DNA of 64,000 bases from Rhizobium sp. 18055. GTDB taxonomy: Bacteria; Pseudomonadota; Alphaproteobacteria; Rhizobiales; Rhizobiaceae. Of the stretch, positions 47,594 through 55,530 are shown piece by piece (the first letter of the stretch is position 1; every line of letters starts with the position of its first letter). The stretch lies in contig NZ_CACSKD010000001.1 of the NCBI RefSeq assembly GCF_902706285.1, forward strand, positions 62,001 through 126,000. Reading direction: 5' to 3'. The notes under the pieces were generated by a model. That model did not search any database, was not told where the DNA came from, and saw nothing but the letters and a program-made list of their open reading frames with translations. A program made the translations under genes and the position numbers.

Positions 47594-47803
47594 ATGACCA
47601 CTGGCACCGTAAAATGGTTCAACGCCACCAAGGGCTTCGGCTTCATTCAGCCTGACGACGGCAGCGCCGACGTTTTCGTTCACATCTCGGCTGTCGAGCG
47701 CGCTGGAATGAGCTCGATCGTTGAAGGCCAGAAGCTTGGCTTCGAGATCGAACAGGACCGCAAGTCAGGCAAGATGTCTGCAGGTCAGCTGCAGGCCGCT
47801 TAA
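47594..47803 (+). CDS. cspA: CspA family cold-shock protein
   Basis: 69 residues, one cold-shock OB-fold. The RNP1 motif is KGFGFIQ and RNP2 is VFVHISAV, and the start [18 protein letters not shown] is typical of rhizobial CspA. It binds single-stranded RNA and DNA and unwinds mRNA structure in the cold or in stationary phase. ATG 47594 follows AAAGGG. A terminator follows and a DUF6481 gene comes next, a common rhizobial pairing. Confidence 0.95.
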   Translation: MTTGTVKWFNATKGFGFIQPDDGSADVFVHISAVERAGMSSIVEGQKLGFEIEQDRKSGKMSAGQLQAA

Positions 47804-47855
47804 GTCAAAGGCTTCCATCTCCACTGATGTGCTGCTATGGAAGCATGAGGTTTTG

Positions 47856-47882
47856 AAAGGGTCAGGCTGTGTCTGGCCCTTT
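47856..47882 (+). terminator. hairpin terminator after cspA
   Basis: AAAGGGTCAG (47856-47865) pairs with CTGGCCCTTT (47873-47882), one G-T pair, seven-base loop, followed by TTG. It ends the csp transcript. Confidence 0.8.
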
Positions 47883-47942
47883 TTGTCATAGGCGCAAAGC
47901 ATCGCGCCAGCATCTAGTTTGCAATCGAACAAGGAATACACG

Positions 47943-48323
47943 TTGAGACACCCGAACGACAATGGCTTTTCCGAACGCCGCAACACCGCTGCCAAGGCAA
48001 AGAAGGAACTGCTGTCAAAGTTTGCATCCGCGCCGAAGCCAACAGATCCCGAAATGCAGGAACGGCTTGCAGCACGCGAAGCCATTGCGAACGCCCGAGC
48101 AGAGCGTCGCGCCGAGCGCGAAACGGCCAAGAAGGTCGAAAACGAACGCCTGATGGCAGAGGCACAGGCACGCACTGAAGCCGCTCAGGCTGGTGAAAAA
48201 GCCGAGGCGGAAGCCCGCCAGGCAGAGGTCGACAACCGTGTCGCACGCGTCATTGCCGACGAAGCTGCACGCAAGGCCGAGCGCGATCGTCGCTACGCCG
48301 CACGCAAGGCCCGTCAAGGCTAA
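47943..48323 (+). CDS. DUF6481 family protein
   Basis: About 126 residues, highly charged and helical; Ala/Glu/Arg/Lys-rich throughout (RLAAREAIANARAERRAERE; RVIADEAARKAERDRRYAAR). It begins RHPNDNGFSERRNTAAKAKK. TTG 47943 is chosen because AAGGA lies about eight bases upstream; TTG 47919 would add eight residues. Members are common in rhizobia, often next to cold-shock genes, as here. The basic, extended character suggests nucleic-acid or ribosome contact, which is inference. Confidence 0.8.
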   Translation: MRHPNDNGFSERRNTAAKAKKELLSKFASAPKPTDPEMQERLAAREAIANARAERRAERETAKKVENERLMAEAQARTEAAQAGEKAEAEARQAEVDNRVARVIADEAARKAERDRRYAARKARQG

Positions 48324-48399
48324 CGACTGAACGACGCAGCACGGTGCACGTGGGTTTTCCGGCGGCGCTACTCATCCAAAAAAGAGCGGATCGACCTTC

Positions 48400-49428
48400 A
48401 TGAGCGCCCACGCCTACGCGACTGCGACACCTGCCGAAAACGATGCCAAGGCCTGGCTGAAAATCCTGTCCGGTTATCGTCAGCCCAGCATGACACGGAG
48501 CAGTTTCGAGCTCTTCGTCACCGTGCTGCCGTTCATCCTCATCTCGGCCGCGGCTTATGTCTCGGTCGCCATGGGGTTTTGGTTGGGTATCGTTCTGGTC
48601 ATCCCGGCGTCGGCCTTCCTGCTGCGTCTGTTCATGATCCAGCACGATTGCGGACACGGCTCCTTCTTTGCCCGTCGTCGTCTCGACGACTGGACCGGCC
48701 GCGTCATCGGCGTGTTCACCCTGACGCCTTACGACTACTGGCGCCGCACTCATGCGGCGCATCACGCCACGGCCGGCAATCTCGATGAACGCGGCATTGG
48801 CGACATCTCGACACTGACTGTTGCAGAATATCGCGCGCTCAGCCGCTCGAAACAATTTGGCTATCGCCTCTATCGGCATCCGATCGTGATGTTCGGCATC
48901 GGTCCGGCTTGGCTCTTCGTCTTCAAGCAGCGCCTGCCCTTCGGCCTGATGCGCGACGGCATGGTGCCATGGGTATCAACCATGGCCACGAATGCAGCGG
49001 TTCTCGCAGTGGCGGTCGCGATCATCTGGGCTGTCGGCATCATTCCGTTCCTGGTGGTCAACCTGCCGATCGTGCTCCTTGCCGGTGCTGCGGGTATCTG
49101 GCTGTTCTACGTTCAGCACCAGTTCGAGGATACGCACTGGTCCGAGGGCAAGGACTGGCAGTTCCCGGCGGCGGCGCTCCACGGCGCTTCCCATTACGAC
49201 CTGCCGCCGATGCTCCGCTGGATCACCGGCAACATCGGGGTCCACCACGTCCACCACCTGGCGAGCCGGATCCCCTATTACCGGCTTCCGGAAGTGCTCA
49301 AGGACTACCCCGAACTGGCCGATATCGGTCGCATCACGTTCTGGCAGAGCCTGCAATGTGTTAAACTGGTGCTCTGGGACGAAAAGAGCGGCAAGCTCGT
49401 GTCGTTCCGTGACGCGGCCGCGACCTAA
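48400..49428 (+). CDS. fatty acid desaturase (membrane di-iron)
   Basis: 342 residues with four or more membrane helices and the three histidine boxes: HDCGH (82-86), HAAHH (118-122) and HHVHH (282-286). The spacing fits bacterial delta-12/omega-6-like acyl-lipid desaturases rather than the delta-9 type. It introduces a double bond in membrane lipids with oxygen and reductant. It lies after cspA and DUF6481, so a role in cold adaptation is plausible (inference). Confidence 0.92.
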   Translation: MSAHAYATATPAENDAKAWLKILSGYRQPSMTRSSFELFVTVLPFILISAAAYVSVAMGFWLGIVLVIPASAFLLRLFMIQHDCGHGSFFARRRLDDWTGRVIGVFTLTPYDYWRRTHAAHHATAGNLDERGIGDISTLTVAEYRALSRSKQFGYRLYRHPIVMFGIGPAWLFVFKQRLPFGLMRDGMVPWVSTMATNAAVLAVAVAIIWAVGIIPFLVVNLPIVLLAGAAGIWLFYVQHQFEDTHWSEGKDWQFPAAALHGASHYDLPPMLRWITGNIGVHHVHHLASRIPYYRLPEVLKDYPELADIGRITFWQSLQCVKLVLWDEKSGKLVSFRDAAAT

Positions 49429-49513
49429 TTCACCTCGGCTGCGAGCAGCCAGCCGACCGACCGGCGGCATCCATGCAGCCGAAACTTCAAGTTCCAAGGA
49501 CTAGAGACTGACA

Positions 49514-49801
49514 ATGATCGAACTTACACCAACCCAAATCAGAGGTCTGAAGCTCGCTTCGGACGGCGACCTTTTTCCCGGCGAAGCCAAGAAGTGGACC
49601 CACCTCAACGCAACCGTCACCTATGCCAAGACCGACCGGTTCAAGGAACGTCCGCAGAAGATCAAGTTCCTGACCACGACGACCCTGAACGAACTGCGCG
49701 AGCACGGTTTCCTGCAGCCGCTCGATGGCGACGCTGCCGTGGAAGGTACCGCCCATGGGATTACCATGGCCGGCAAGATCTGGCTTCTGAAGAACAAGTA
49801 G
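49514..49801 (+). CDS. unknown small protein (95 aa)
   Basis: 95 residues from ATG 49514. It starts MIELTPTQIRGLKLASDGDL and contains KKWTHLNATVTYAKTDRFKE and ITMAGKIWLLKNK. No signal or membrane segment. The mid-part (TTTTLNELREHGFLQPL) followed by ITMAGKIWL resembles a winged helix with a beta hairpin, so a DNA-binding role is possible. It is 85 bases after the desaturase. Family not recognised. Confidence 0.65.
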   Translation: MIELTPTQIRGLKLASDGDLFPGEAKKWTHLNATVTYAKTDRFKERPQKIKFLTTTTLNELREHGFLQPLDGDAAVEGTAHGITMAGKIWLLKNK

Positions 49802-50111
49802 CGCCTTCAAGGCTGCCATCGCGCGCACGCCGCGCGAGGCAGGCTGAGCCGTGCCGGCTCTCAGGGCAACATGACTCCGAGCGTTTTTGCATCGAGTGGC
49901 CCGGCTGCTCGATCTTTGCATTTGCGCCCTCACGCCTCCGAGGCATGAAACACCATCGGGTGGCCATGGCCACGGATAGACCGGTGGTGTAAAAACCGCT
50001 CGACAACGCAGCCCGAACTATTGCCGAGATGCTCTTCTGCCCAGATGCAGGACGGCGTCATGGCGTGATGGATGCCGGGCTGCGAGCGCGAACGGTCGCA
50101 GGAGGCACGAC
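49802..50111. other. intergenic region before the aldehyde dehydrogenase
   Basis: 310 bases, with no credible gene. The last part (50088-50105) contains GGTCGCAGGAGGCACGAC with a good ribosome site for the next gene. No promoter or terminator could be assigned. Confidence 0.4.
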
Positions 50112-51557
50112 ATGGACATTTCCCTTCTTATCGATGGCGAGGATCGCGCGGCATCAACCGGCAGAACCTATGACCGCCTCGACCCTTTCACGGAAAAGCG
50201 CGCGAGCCGGGCAGCAGCAGCCAGTCTCGACGATGTGGCCGCCGCCGTAAAGGCTGCGTCCTCGGCATTCCCAGCATGGTCGAAAACCGGGCCGCTCCAT
50301 CGCCGTATGATCCTGCTCAAGGCCGCAGACATCATGGATGCGAAAGTGGTCGAGTTCACCCAGCTGATGATCGAGGAAACCGGCGCCACCGCCCCCTGGG
50401 CCGGCTTCAACGTGATGCTCGCAGCCAACATCCTGCGCGAGGCGGCATCGATGACCACGCAGATATCAGGCGAGGTCATTCCCTCCGAAAAGCCCGGAAC
50501 GTTTTCGATGGGTGTCCGACAGGCCGCCGGCGTCTGCCTTGCCATAGCACCCTGGAACGCACCCGTTATCCTCGCCACCCGCGCCATCGCCATGCCGATC
50601 GCCTGTGGCAACACGGTCATCCTCAAGGCATCCGAACTGTGCCCGGCCACCCACCGCCTGATCGGAACCGTGCTGACCGAGGCCGGCCTGCCGGTGGGTG
50701 TCATCAATGTGCTGACCAACGCACCCGACGATGCCTCGGCAATTGTCGGAGCGCTGATTGCGCATCCCTCGGTCAGGCGGGTGAATTTCACCGGTTCCAC
50801 CAAGGTCGGCAGAATCATTGCCGAGCAGTGCGGCAGACACCTCAAGCCGGCGCTGCTGGAACTGGGCGGCAAGGCACCGCTGGTCGTGCTGGAGGACGCA
50901 GATCTCGATGGCGCGGTGAACGCGGCCATCTTCGGCGCCTTCATGCATCAGGGCCAGATCTGCATGTCGACCGAGCGGATCATCGTCCATCAGGCGGTGG
51001 CCGACGCTTTCGTCGCGAGGCTCGCCGCCCGCGCCAGCCAGTTGCCGGCTGGCGATCCGCGCGGCCATGTCGTGCTCGGCTCGCTGATCAGCCTCGAAGC
51101 CGCCAGGAAAATGGATGAACTGATCGCCGACGCGCAGGCCAAGGGCGCCCGTCTTGTGGCCGGCGGCAAGCGGACAGGCACGGTGGTAGAGGCGACCCTG
51201 CTCGATCATGTCACCTCCGGGATGCGTATCTATGAGGAAGAGTCCTTCGGTCCGGTCAAGCCGATCATTCGCGTCGCCGATGACGAGGAAGCCATTGCCG
51301 TTGCCAACGATACCGAATACGGCCTCTCCGCCGCCGTGTTCAGCCGCGATGTGCAAAGGGCGATGGCGGTGGCCGCCCGCATCGAGTCGGGCATCTGCCA
51401 TATCAACGGCCCGACATTGAACGACGAGGCGCAAATGCCGTTCGGCGGCGTCAAGGGCAGCGGCTATGGCCGCTTCGGCGGCAAAGCGGCGATTGCCGAG
51501 TTCACCGAACTGCGCTGGATCACCATCGAGGACCCCGGCCAGCACTATCCGTTCTGA
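50112..51557 (+). CDS. aldehyde dehydrogenase (vanillin/salicylaldehyde dehydrogenase-like)
   Basis: 481 residues, full length. The general base is Glu250 in LLELGGKAP and the nucleophile is Cys284 in HQGQICMSTERII. The NAD region includes APWNAPVILATRAIA and VNFTGSTKVGRIIAE. The HQGQICMST form (lacking the second Cys of betaine-aldehyde enzymes) and the MPFGGVKGSGYGRFGG end fit aromatic aldehyde dehydrogenases such as Vdh. It oxidises an aldehyde to the acid with NAD(P)+. It stands alone with AGGAGG upstream and a strong terminator behind it. Confidence 0.92.
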   Translation: MDISLLIDGEDRAASTGRTYDRLDPFTEKRASRAAAASLDDVAAAVKAASSAFPAWSKTGPLHRRMILLKAADIMDAKVVEFTQLMIEETGATAPWAGFNVMLAANILREAASMTTQISGEVIPSEKPGTFSMGVRQAAGVCLAIAPWNAPVILATRAIAMPIACGNTVILKASELCPATHRLIGTVLTEAGLPVGVINVLTNAPDDASAIVGALIAHPSVRRVNFTGSTKVGRIIAEQCGRHLKPALLELGGKAPLVVLEDADLDGAVNAAIFGAFMHQGQICMSTERIIVHQAVADAFVARLAARASQLPAGDPRGHVVLGSLISLEAARKMDELIADAQAKGARLVAGGKRTGTVVEATLLDHVTSGMRIYEEESFGPVKPIIRVADDEEAIAVANDTEYGLSAAVFSRDVQRAMAVAARIESGICHINGPTLNDEAQMPFGGVKGSGYGRFGGKAAIAEFTELRWITIEDPGQHYPF

Positions 51558-51599
51558 GGCGCTCAGGCAGCCCCGGATAGCAGGTCACATGAGATTACG

Positions 51600-51631
51600 A
51601 TAAAGCCCAGCCGTCTCCGGCTGGGCTTTAT
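51600..51631. terminator. bidirectional terminator
   Basis: A perfect 13-base stem, ATAAAGCCCAGCC (51600-51612) with GGCTGGGCTTTAT (51619-51631), six-base loop. The A/T ends on both sides let it serve the aldehyde dehydrogenase and the convergent DUF4394 gene. Confidence 0.92.
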
Positions 51632-51652
51632 CTGCATGCCGCCGTTGAGCGA

Positions 51653-52438
51653 TCAGGCGGCCGGCAATACAGCGATGGCGCGAAGCTCCATCTCGGTGCC
51701 GGAGATCTTGCCGACTTCGGTTGCCGCGCCGGTTTCGAGATTGACGGTGTAGAGCGTCTTCGCGGCGGCGAGCCAGGCGGTGTTCTTGCCGTCTTCCGTC
51801 GTCTGGATATCGAAGGCATAGGCGGCGGGCTTGCCTGAGATGCCGAGCTTGCCGATCGCCTTCAGCGTGCCGTCATTCGGCTTGGTCTGCTGGATCAGCG
51901 CGCCGATCGTGGCGTCGATGGTATACATCGCGGTCTTCTCGGGCTTGCCGTAGGAATTGGTATAGGCGGCAGCAACGATATTCGGCGTTTCGCCCTTGTG
52001 CATATCGCCATCTTCGTAAGCCAGCGTGCCGTCAACGGTGACCGCGCCGGTGTCGGGGTGGACACGATGGTTGGTCGTACCGGTCATGTAGCGCAGCCGG
52101 TCGGCCATCGGGTTGAAATCGACGATCACAGGTGCCTCGGTCATTGCCAGCGGCTTGTCCATCTTCGCGACCGCCGTTGCCGCACCCGTCTCCAGGTTGA
52201 TCGAGACGATCGAGCTGTCGGGCGTCACGCCGATGACGGTCTTGGTGCCCGGCCGGAAATCGATGCCAACCAGCTTGTCGACGCCTGTCACGTCCATGGT
52301 CTTCGTCACGTCAGGCTTTTCGGTATCGAACATCACGAGCGTCTTGTCGCCGACCAGCCCGAGCACGGGGGCCGCCTGGGCCGCTGCGGCAGCCAGAATC
52401 GAGGCCGAGGTGATCATCGCGATCTTGAAATGCTTCAT
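51653..52438 (-). CDS. DUF4394 domain exported protein
   Basis: 261 residues. A Sec signal peptide (KIAMITSASILAAAAAQAAP) is cleaved near residue 23. The rest is the DUF4394 beta-propeller-like repeat protein: VGIDFRPGTKTVIGVTPDSS, DFNPMADRLRYMTGTTNHRV and repeated NLETGAATAV / NLETGAATEV segments. Function is not established in the family. It is divergent from an ECF sigma/anti-sigma pair and carries the same promoter motif, so it should be a direct target of that sigma factor. Confidence 0.9.
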   Translation of the reverse strand: MKHFKIAMITSASILAAAAAQAAPVLGLVGDKTLVMFDTEKPDVTKTMDVTGVDKLVGIDFRPGTKTVIGVTPDSSIVSINLETGAATAVAKMDKPLAMTEAPVIVDFNPMADRLRYMTGTTNHRVHPDTGAVTVDGTLAYEDGDMHKGETPNIVAAAYTNSYGKPEKTAMYTIDATIGALIQQTKPNDGTLKAIGKLGISGKPAAYAFDIQTTEDGKNTAWLAAAKTLYTVNLETGAATEVGKISGTEMELRAIAVLPAA

Positions 52439-52498
52439 GTCTTTTCTCCCTAAGGTTCGACAGATGAGGAAGTGCCGTCAAAGGCCTTCCTGATCAGA

Positions 52499-52526
52499 CG
52501 ACACGCGAGAAACCGGTTTGGATGCA
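52499..52526 (-). promoter_or_regulatory. predicted ECF promoter of the DUF4394 gene
   Basis: On the minus strand TGCATC (52526-52521), a 15-base spacer and CGTGTCG (52505-52499). The same -35, spacer length and -10 occur on the plus strand for the sigma gene. The start would be near 52493, giving a leader of ~55 bases. Confidence 0.65.
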
Positions 52527-52543
52527 GCAGCCCTCAAATTTTT

Positions 52544-52571
52544 TGCATCTATTTTCGTTTCCGGCGTGTAG
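52544..52571 (+). promoter_or_regulatory. predicted autoregulated ECF sigma promoter
   Basis: TGCATC (52544-52549), a 15-base spacer and CGTGTAG (52565-52571). It matches the divergent minus-strand promoter base for base in both elements except one position. A start near 52579 leaves ~95 bases before the sigma gene's ATG at 52675. Confidence 0.65.
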
Positions 52572-52674
52572 AGGCGTTATGGACGCTTTAGAAAATGACC
52601 GGATAGTCGATCGCTCAGCCATATTGCGTCGCGCACATCGCCGCGCCGCCAGAGCCGACAGCAAGGGAGGCCCG

Positions 52675-53226
52675 ATGCTTGATCCGCAGCAGATGTTGGC
52701 AGGTGCGCTGAGCGCCTGCGCGCGCGGGGACAAGGCCGGATTGCGGTTGATCTTCGACAGCGAGGGTCCGCGGCTGGTCGCCGTCGCGCAGCGGATCTTG
52801 CGACGATACGATCTCGCCGAAGAGATCGTGCAGGACGCGTTCATCCAGATCTGGAACAAGGCATCGCACTATTCCCCGGATCGGGGCTCGGCCCGCGGAT
52901 GGATCTATGCAATCGTCCGCAATCGCGCGCTCAATGCCCTGCGTGACGGCAAGCGCTGGGAGCTGACCGATGCCGAAACGCTGGAGCGGCTTCAGGACGA
53001 TGCGCAGGAGACCCTTCCAACCGATCTATTCGACGAACTCGACCGGGAGAGCAGCCTGCGCCGATGCCTGGGGCAGCTCGACGAAACCAAGCGTCGGAGC
53101 ATTCTGATGGCCTATGTGTCCGGCTATACCCATGGCGAGATCGCCGGGCGATTGAAGGTGCCGCTCGGAACCGCCAAGGCCTGGATCAAACGCGGCCTCG
53201 CCTCGCTTCGGGAGTGCATGTCATGA
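52675..53226 (+). CDS. ECF RNA polymerase sigma factor (SigK/RpoE type)
   Basis: 183 residues. Region 2 reads LAEEIVQDAFIQIWNKASHY and GSARGWIYAIVRNRALNALR; region 4 is RRSILMAYVSGYTHGEIAGRL and VPLGTAKAWIKRGLASLREC. ATG 52675 has GGGAGG four bases upstream. An earlier ATG at 52579 falls at the predicted transcription start, which argues against it. The anti-sigma gene overlaps by four bases. It recruits RNA polymerase to stress promoters, by the motif here including its own. Confidence 0.92.
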   Translation: MLDPQQMLAGALSACARGDKAGLRLIFDSEGPRLVAVAQRILRRYDLAEEIVQDAFIQIWNKASHYSPDRGSARGWIYAIVRNRALNALRDGKRWELTDAETLERLQDDAQETLPTDLFDELDRESSLRRCLGQLDETKRRSILMAYVSGYTHGEIAGRLKVPLGTAKAWIKRGLASLRECMS

Positions 53227-53936
53227 GCGATCAGGCACAGACATCCGCGGAACGCGCTGACGATTACGTGCTGGGACTGCTCAGCGCCGCCGAGATGACC
53301 GCGTTCGAGGCCGAGATGGAAACGGACGGAACCCTTCGCACGGCGGTCGCTGCAAGCCGCGACCGGTTTCTGGAACTCGACCTCGCCGGCCAGACGCAAT
53401 CCGCCTCACCCGATCTGTGGTCCCGCATCGAATCGTCGCTCGGCGTACAGGATGCTCCAACACCGGCGGCGCCGCGTATCCTGCCGGCCAATGCCAATGA
53501 CAATCGCCTGTCGCGCTGGAAGCGGGCAGCCTTCGCAGGCGTTGCCGCATCCGCGGTGTTGGCGCTTGCGCTCGGCTATGCGATCATCGACCGACCTGCC
53601 CCCCAAGTGATTGCCGTCCTCATGGACGACAAGGGTGCGCCGCTGGTGCTCGTAGAGGACTTCGGCGACACCCATGCCCGCATCACGCCGCTTGGCGACT
53701 TCACGGCCCCGTCAGACAAGTCGATGCAGGTCTGGACCCTGCCGAACAAGGAGATGGGCCCGACATCCCTCGGACTTCTCGACGCATGGAAAACATCGAA
53801 CCTCGACAGCCGGACGCTGCCGCAGCCGCATGAGGAGCAGCTCTACGAGATCACCCTCGAGCAGCTTGGCGGTTCGCCGACGGGTCGGCCAACCGGGCCA
53901 ATCCTGGTCAAGGGCTTTGCCAGGGTGCCGCGCTGA
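53223..53936 (+). CDS. RskA-type anti-sigma factor
   Basis: 237 residues. The N-terminal cytoplasmic anti-sigma part (AERADDYVLGLLSAAEMTAFEAEM) resembles RskA/ChrR-like sigma-binding domains; a zinc-binding HxxxCxxC is absent. A single membrane helix lies at about 103-123 (AAFAGVAASAVLALALGYAII) and a C-terminal RskA periplasmic domain follows (MQVWTLPNKEMGPTSLG). It holds the sigma factor at the membrane until a periplasmic signal leads to release. The signal is unknown. Confidence 0.9.
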   Translation: MSDQAQTSAERADDYVLGLLSAAEMTAFEAEMETDGTLRTAVAASRDRFLELDLAGQTQSASPDLWSRIESSLGVQDAPTPAAPRILPANANDNRLSRWKRAAFAGVAASAVLALALGYAIIDRPAPQVIAVLMDDKGAPLVLVEDFGDTHARITPLGDFTAPSDKSMQVWTLPNKEMGPTSLGLLDAWKTSNLDSRTLPQPHEEQLYEITLEQLGGSPTGRPTGPILVKGFARVPR

Positions 53937-53972
53937 GCGCTCGTTGACGGTTGGCGCTGTGGCTGAGAGCTC

Positions 53973-54752
53973 TCAGGCCGACTTCGCCGTCAGGATGAAG
54001 CGGCGGTGGACCAATGTTCGCAGACTGTTGCGCAGGTTCGCCTCACGGCGCTGCGCCCTGGCGATCGGCAGATGTGAATGGGCGGCGATATCCCCGAACC
54101 CTGCCTGTTCGAGCAGCGGCACAAGGGTATCGGGCGTCAAGCCGGCGCCAAACGGCAGTTCCGACATGATCGCGGAATGGCGCTGGCTAAGCGCCCCGTC
54201 ATGGTGCCTGTCCGGGCCGCAGAACCGGTCGATCTTGCCAATCAGCCACGAGGCCGCGCGCCCCAGGCGCGACGGTCTGGCCCAGTCGCCGTCGAAGACC
54301 AGCAGGATGCCGCCGGGCTTCAGCAGCCGGTGCCATTCGGCAAAAGCCCTGGTAGGATCGGTCAACGTCCAGACCAGATGCCGGCAGATGATCGCATCGT
54401 AGCTGCCATCCGGCTCCATCGGATTTTCAGCATCCGCCAGCACAAACCGCAGCCGCTCCTTGCCGGCATGCTTGGCCCTTGCAATCGTCAGCATGGCTTC
54501 GGAGAAATCCAGCGCCGTCACCTCGTGGCCGAGATCATGGATCAGCGTGGTGACCTCGCCGGTTCCGCAGGCAAGCTCCAGCACTCGCAGCGGCTGATCG
54601 CCCAGATGATCGCGCATCGGCTGCTGCCAGGCATCGAATTCCGGCCCACGCGGTATCCTGTGGCCAAAGGCGAGATCGAATGTCTCTGAACGCTTCGACC
54701 AGTAATCCCGGATCTCGTCCTTCAGAGTGAAATTGGCGTGTCTAACGGACAT
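53973..54752 (-). CDS. class I SAM-dependent methyltransferase
   Basis: 259 residues. Motif I is VLELACGTGEVT, followed by VTALDFSEAMLTIARAK, FVLADAENP and IICRHLVWTLTDPTRAFAEW, typical of Methyltransf_11 enzymes of the UbiE/cobalt-precorrin-like group. The rest of the protein is a specificity region. Its start at 54752 overlaps the ABC ATPase gene by eleven bases, so it is the last gene of the cobalamin-riboswitch operon. A role in corrinoid or metallophore metabolism is suggested by this position. The methyl acceptor is unknown. Confidence 0.88.
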   Translation of the reverse strand: MSVRHANFTLKDEIRDYWSKRSETFDLAFGHRIPRGPEFDAWQQPMRDHLGDQPLRVLELACGTGEVTTLIHDLGHEVTALDFSEAMLTIARAKHAGKERLRFVLADAENPMEPDGSYDAIICRHLVWTLTDPTRAFAEWHRLLKPGGILLVFDGDWARPSRLGRAASWLIGKIDRFCGPDRHHDGALSQRHSAIMSELPFGAGLTPDTLVPLLEQAGFGDIAAHSHLPIARAQRREANLRNSLRTLVHRRFILTAKSA

Positions 54753-55530
54753 CAGGGACCTCAAGGATACAGCCGAGAAAATGAATATGCTGCCGGCCAT
54801 GATGCGGCGAGCGTTCGACATGGGCACGCACGCCGAACACCTCGGCGATCAGCCCTTCCGTCAATACCTCCTCAGCGGTGCCGGCGGCAACAATGCGGCC
54901 GTGGTTTAACACAGCAATCCTGTCACAAAACATCGCGGCGAGGTTCAGATCGTGCAGAGCGATGACACTCGTCACCGGCAGCGTGGAGACAAGCGAAAGG
55001 ATTTCCAGTTGATGCTGGATGTCGAGATGGTTGGTCGGCTCGTCCAGCAGCAATTCGCTTGGCGTCTGCGCCAATGCCCGGGCGATATGCACCCGCTGCC
55101 GCTCGCCACCGGAGAGCGTGTGCCAGAACTGCTGCGTCTTCTCCACCATGCCCACCTGCCGCAGCGCGTTGCTGACGGCCTCGTCGTCGGCGCTATTCCA
55201 CGGCGACCACGGCCCGCGATGCGGCGTCCGTCCGAGACGCACCACGTCCAGCACGGTGACCTGTGTTTCGGTGGTCGCCTGCTGCTCGACGAAAGCGACG
55301 CGCCTGGCAATGTCGTGCCGGGTCATCGCGTCTATGGCGGTATCGCCAAGCGCGATCACGCCGCTCCTGACCTTGCGCAACCGGCAGATCAGCCGCAGCA
55401 GGCTGGATTTTCCCGACCCGTTCGGGCCGATGAGCCCCAGCGTCTTGCCGGATGGAACCTCGAGGCTGACGCCGTTGACGATCATCACGCCGGCCGTCGC
55501 CCAGTGCACGTCGCTGACGGAGATACTCAT
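54742..55530 (-). CDS. ABC transporter ATP-binding protein (BtuD/FecE-like)
   Basis: 262 residues. Walker A is GPNGSGKSS, the signature is LSGGERQRVHIARAL, Walker B is ELLLDEPTNHLDIQ and the switch histidine lies in ALHDLNLAA. The THLD/TNHLDI form and Q-loop VEQQA belong to the iron-siderophore/B12/heme importer group. It overlaps the permease gene by four bases and the methyltransferase by eleven. With the cobalamin riboswitch upstream, corrinoid or cobalt-complex import is the leading idea. Confidence 0.92.
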   Translation of the reverse strand: MSISVSDVHWATAGVMIVNGVSLEVPSGKTLGLIGPNGSGKSSLLRLICRLRKVRSGVIALGDTAIDAMTRHDIARRVAFVEQQATTETQVTVLDVVRLGRTPHRGPWSPWNSADDEAVSNALRQVGMVEKTQQFWHTLSGGERQRVHIARALAQTPSELLLDEPTNHLDIQHQLEILSLVSTLPVTSVIALHDLNLAAMFCDRIAVLNHGRIVAAGTAEEVLTEGLIAEVFGVRAHVERSPHHGRQHIHFLGCILEVPDVR

